Below, in pieces: positions 5,653 through 7,510 of a stretch of 7,510 bases of DNA (within the stretch, counting starts at the first letter, position 1; each line of letters starts with the position of its first letter). The stretch spans positions 1 to 7,510 of the forward strand of contig JAAEOP010001167.1 in NCBI GenBank assembly GCA_024223125.1. Reading direction: 5' to 3'. The translations under genes were made by a program, and so were the position numbers. The notes below the pieces were generated by a model. That model was given only the letters and a program-made list of their open reading frames with translations, was not told the DNA's origin and made no database searches. This DNA is from Chloroflexota bacterium (GTDB lineage Bacteria > Chloroflexota > Anaerolineae > Promineifilales > Promineifilaceae).

Positions 5653-6015
5653 TTACAAGAACAAGCCAAGCACCCAGTTTACAAGCCAGGTCACAACAGC
5701 AATAGCGATAGCAGCTACAATCGCACCACCGAAACCATTGACTCTCATGCCTTTTACAAATTTATCACTAACCATCAAAACAACGGCCGCTACAATCAAA
5801 TAAATGATTGCGCCTAAAAGACCACCGCCAAAGCTAATACCTAACAAACCAAGCAACCAGACCAAAACGCCAGCCACGATGGCAATAACGGCTGCCGCAA
5901 TAAATGCGCTGCCAAAACTATCAACTTTCAAACCAAGCCCCAGTTTACTCACAATAATGATGACGATTGCTGCCAAAATCAACATTAAAACAATACTAAC
6001 AATTGCACTTAACAT
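5653..6015 (-). CDS. Small membrane protein of the YvlD / phage-holin-4 superfamily
   Basis: The 120-residue product is almost entirely hydrophobic, with about four membrane segments (roughly 3-22, 34-58, 65-83 and 96-119). It contains two related halves: LGLKVDSFGSAFIAAAVIAI (27-46) and KGMRVNGFGGAIVAAIAIAV (88-107). This repeated G-x-V-[DN]-x-FG-x-A pattern is what I associate with YvlD-like proteins (phage holin family 4, superfamily 2). Despite the name, chromosomal members are not phage lysis proteins as a rule, and their function is poorly known; some are tied to envelope stress in other bacteria. AAGGAG lies 6 bases before the ATG, an excellent ribosome binding site. The gene has its own terminator at 5589-5622 and stands as a single transcription unit. 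No phage genes surround it. Confidence 0.8.
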   Translation of the reverse strand: MLSAIVSIVLMLILAAIVIIIVSKLGLGLKVDSFGSAFIAAAVIAIVAGVLVWLLGLLGISFGGGLLGAIIYLIVAAVVLMVSDKFVKGMRVNGFGGAIVAAIAIAVVTWLVNWVLGLFL

Positions 6016-6030
6016 GTTGTCTCCTTTTCC

Positions 6031-6282
6031 TTAAGACCTTCTTGAGTAACTCATTTCAACAAGTTACCAGAAATAAAATATAAACAATTTGCTTTGGTCC
6101 CCAAATAAAAACATTTTACTTCATTACTAATAACCATTTTAAATGGAAAACGTTACGTCAACATCAAAAATTCACCTTCAACGTCTTCTTTTTCTCAACT
6201 TTTGATCACATCTAAAAGACAATATAACGAATATGGTACTTCTCGAGTTTTGTTTTATGTTAATATGAAAATTAGGGAAGAA
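6031..6282. other. AT-rich intergenic region
   Basis: This gap between the YvlD-like gene and the cytochrome gene is clearly richer in A and T than the rest of the window and has no credible reading frame. Besides the sites described separately, it holds a 13-bp odd palindrome CCATTT-T-AAATGG (6134-6146) and a TTGACG on the - strand (6161-6156) without a matching -10 box. I see no RNA gene or mobile-element end in it. Confidence 0.6.
6043..6104 (-). promoter_or_regulatory. Possible promoter and palindromes upstream of the YvlD-like gene
   Basis: On the - strand TTGGGG (6104-6099) and TATATT (6082-6077) are 16 bases apart. The -10 box is good (5 of 6) and the -35 weak. Transcription would start near 6070. 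The leader then holds the 11-bp odd palindrome TGAGTAACTCA (6043-6053) and an inverted pair GTAACT/AGTTAC (6046-6051, 6062-6067). These could be regulator sites or weak hairpins; support is positional only. Confidence 0.35.
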
Positions 6283-6325
6283 AGAGATTGGAAATTGGAT
6301 TTTCAATCTCCAATCTCTCAATCTC
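6283..6325. repeat. GAGATT/AATCTC inverted-repeat hairpin after the cytochrome gene
   Basis: AGAGATTGG (6283-6291) pairs with CCAATCTCT (6310-6318), and AAATTG (6292-6297) pairs with CAATCT (6304-6309) with one mismatch, around a 6-base loop. A further AATCTC unit lies at 6319-6325. The stem begins 14 bases after the cytochrome stop. On the - strand it is followed by TTCTTCCCTAATTTT, so it may act as an imperfect terminator. It belongs to the same repeat family as 1793-1839 and 4809-4855. Confidence 0.7.
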
Positions 6326-6331
6326 AAGCTA

Positions 6332-7468
6332 TTAATTCCCTAACGTAGCCGCATACGTTAACACCTGCCATATCTCGTCGTCGTTCATTTTGCGTTTGAA
6401 GTGAGGCATTTCACCGAAACCTTCGGACAGGAGGCACAGGTATTTGCCGCTGTCCTCTTGCAAGGCGGTTTGTACGTCGGCGCTGGTCAGGTCGGGGGGA
6501 ATGTAAGAGAGTCCCTCAGCCCCTTTGCCGTTTTCTTCATGACAACGGGTGCAATGTTCGTCAAATAGAACTTGTCCATTTGCCAGAGCGTCGGCGTCAG
6601 CGGCCGTATACGGATTCGATTGTTCAAGATAGCTGGCATCGCAAACGAGTTCGTCAGGAATGGCGGTTGGTTCGGGGACAAACACGGCCGTTTCATCTCC
6701 ACCCTCAGTGCTTTCTTCCCCGGCTGCCGCTTCTGGCGTTGGTTGGGGCAGTACCGGATTGTAGGTGAAAGTACGCACAAAATTAACGGCCGCCCACCGT
6801 TCTTCCGGCGTCAGGCGGGCTTGCCAGGCTGGCATGGAGCCTCTGCCCTGCGTCACCGACACAAAGAGATCGCTAGGCGACATATTACTCATAAATTCCT
6901 GGTCTGAAAAGTCGGCCGCGCCCAAAATCATGCTGCGGCCGGCCGGGCCATGACAATCTTCACAAGTAGCAGCGTAAATTTCATGACCGGCAACCAATGC
7001 TTCATCCAGCGCGGCAAAACGCCAGATGTAGTAGACAACATCCCAGCGTTGGTCTGAGGTCAGGAGGGAACCAAAAGCGGGCATTTCTTCATCAGTGACG
7101 ACGTTTTGGTGGCCTTCGGTAACGGCCGTGTAAAAACTAACCGGCGTCTCACCGCGCATATAATCCACATCCGTGAAATCGCGTGCATTGGGAACCAGAC
7201 CACGGCCGTCTTCCCCATGACATGCGGTGCAATGTTCCATATACAGAGCCGCACCAGATTCCGCCATCGGTACGCCCACCGGGTAGCTTTCTACAACCAA
7301 CACTATCTCTGCTTGAGGTTGGTTGACCGGCGGCATGGTAGCCGGAATTAATGTGGGGATAGGCGTTGGCCCGCCCGGCAGCGGATTAGGGTCTGACGTA
7401 CAAGCCGCCAATAAAACAGCAAAACAACCGATTACAATCATCCACACGCTTTTTCGCATCAACATCAT
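6332..7468 (-). CDS. Triheme lipoprotein cytochrome c (three class-I type domains)
   Basis: The protein (378 residues from this start) would carry electrons on the outer face of the membrane. A basic n-region (MRKS) and hydrophobic core end in VLLAAC, a lipobox with Cys23, followed by a Pro/Thr-rich tether. Three CxxCH haem sites follow: CTACH (80-84), CEDCH (169-173) and CTRCH (306-310). Each domain has a downstream Met in a cytochrome-c context as probable sixth ligand: EEMPAFG (Met129), GSMPAWQ (Met212) and GEMPHFK (Met354). An acidic Pro-rich linker (about 240-272) separates domains two and three. Cys276 and Cys345 flank the third haem site and could form a disulfide. Start choice is uncertain: GGAG at 7478-7475 is 3, 6 and 9 bases from three consecutive ATGs (7471, 7468, 7465). 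A GTG at 7501 would add 11 residues before the signal. The partner is unknown. Confidence 0.87.
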   Translation of the reverse strand: MMLMRKSVWMIVIGCFAVLLAACTSDPNPLPGGPTPIPTLIPATMPPVNQPQAEIVLVVESYPVGVPMAESGAALYMEHCTACHGEDGRGLVPNARDFTDVDYMRGETPVSFYTAVTEGHQNVVTDEEMPAFGSLLTSDQRWDVVYYIWRFAALDEALVAGHEIYAATCEDCHGPAGRSMILGAADFSDQEFMSNMSPSDLFVSVTQGRGSMPAWQARLTPEERWAAVNFVRTFTYNPVLPQPTPEAAAGEESTEGGDETAVFVPEPTAIPDELVCDASYLEQSNPYTAADADALANGQVLFDEHCTRCHEENGKGAEGLSYIPPDLTSADVQTALQEDSGKYLCLLSEGFGEMPHFKRKMNDDEIWQVLTYAATLGN

Positions 7469-7510
7469 CATGGTCTCCAAATAAACTCTATACTTCTTCA
7501 CTCTACTTCC

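Larger units (their letters stand above)
209..7209. repeat. Iterated palindrome ACGGCCGT (15 exact copies)
   Basis: Exact copies start at 209, 1891, 1935, 2123, 2348, 2570, 2676, 4009, 4166, 4720, 4867, 5562, 6684, 7122 and 7202. Random sequence of this length would hold about 0.1 copy of a given 8-mer. Several one-mismatch copies (for example 3497, 4208, 5060, 5767, 6600 and 6786) add to the signal. Copies lie in genes on both strands and in intergenic DNA. The pattern resembles the HIP1 palindrome of cyanobacteria in distribution, but the sequence is different. Confidence 0.9.

Noticed and set aside
5554..5817. Open frame of 87 codons on the + strand with a good AGAGGAG ribosome binding site at 5541-5547
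   Set aside because: It runs through the terminator hairpin and then antisense through the well-supported YvlD-like gene, and its product is low-complexity with no recognisable domain. The binding site looks like a chance match within the decayed transposase.
5653..6015. Prophage reading of the holin-like gene
   Set aside because: No endolysin, structural or integrase genes are nearby, and the YvlD type is common on bacterial chromosomes outside prophages.
1040..6331. tRNA, rRNA or riboswitch genes in the intergenic regions
   Set aside because: I checked the gaps at 1040-1108, 1790-2062, 5199-5652 and 6016-6331 by eye for cloverleaf, T-loop or known aptamer cores and saw none. Only hairpins and palindromes were found.
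7469..7501. GTG start for the cytochrome at 7501
   Set aside because: GGAAG lies 4 bases upstream, so it is not impossible, but it would put about 15 extra residues before the basic MRKS of a standard lipoprotein signal. The ATG cluster after GGAG is the better choice.

Overview
The window looks like a piece of a Chloroflexota chromosome, probably an Anaerolineae-like or related lineage. This is inferred from gene content, a very frequent ACGGCCGT palindrome, GAGATT/AATCTC interspersed repeats and signal-peptide style; no phylogenetic marker is present, so the placement is tentative. Two exported proteins carry lipoprotein cysteines directly after their signal hydrophobic core. One of them is a Tat substrate that is normally soluble in the periplasm of Gram-negatives. 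This fits a cell with a single membrane.

Layout, left to right. (1) 1-1789: a + strand msrP-msrQ operon, encoding the molybdopterin methionine-sulfoxide reductase and its haem-b membrane electron donor, with a -10 box and a palindrome at the left edge. (2) 1790-2062: an intergenic region with a GAGATT-type hairpin, a strong intrinsic terminator whose stem is built from two ACGGCCGT copies, then a well-formed promoter whose predicted start point abuts a 25-bp perfect dyad. (3) 2063-2854: a + strand PlsC-like lysophospholipid acyltransferase with variant catalytic motifs. (4) 2796-5198: a - strand 800-residue HTH-NACHT-multispanning membrane protein, overlapping the acyltransferase tail to tail by 59 bp. 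(5) 5199-5652: a degenerate stretch holding a probable promoter for the NACHT gene, an unidentified reading-frame fragment, an IS630-like transposase remnant and a clear terminator. (6) 5653-6015: a - strand YvlD/phage-holin-4-like small membrane protein. (7) 6016-6331: an AT-rich gap with palindromes and another GAGATT hairpin. (8) 6332-7468: a - strand lipoprotein cytochrome c with three CxxCH haem sites.

MsrPQ repairs oxidised methionines in exported proteins using quinol-derived electrons, and the triheme lipoprotein cytochrome is a second redox protein of the outer membrane face; nothing shows that they are linked. The NACHT protein is a STAND NTPase of the architecture associated with signalling and phage defence. 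It stands alone, without recognisable defence neighbours but beside a transposase remnant. The least described items are the HTH-NACHT-membrane protein, the HIP1-like ACGGCCGT palindrome that imprints Thr-Ala-Val tripeptides on unrelated proteins, and the promoter-proximal dyads.
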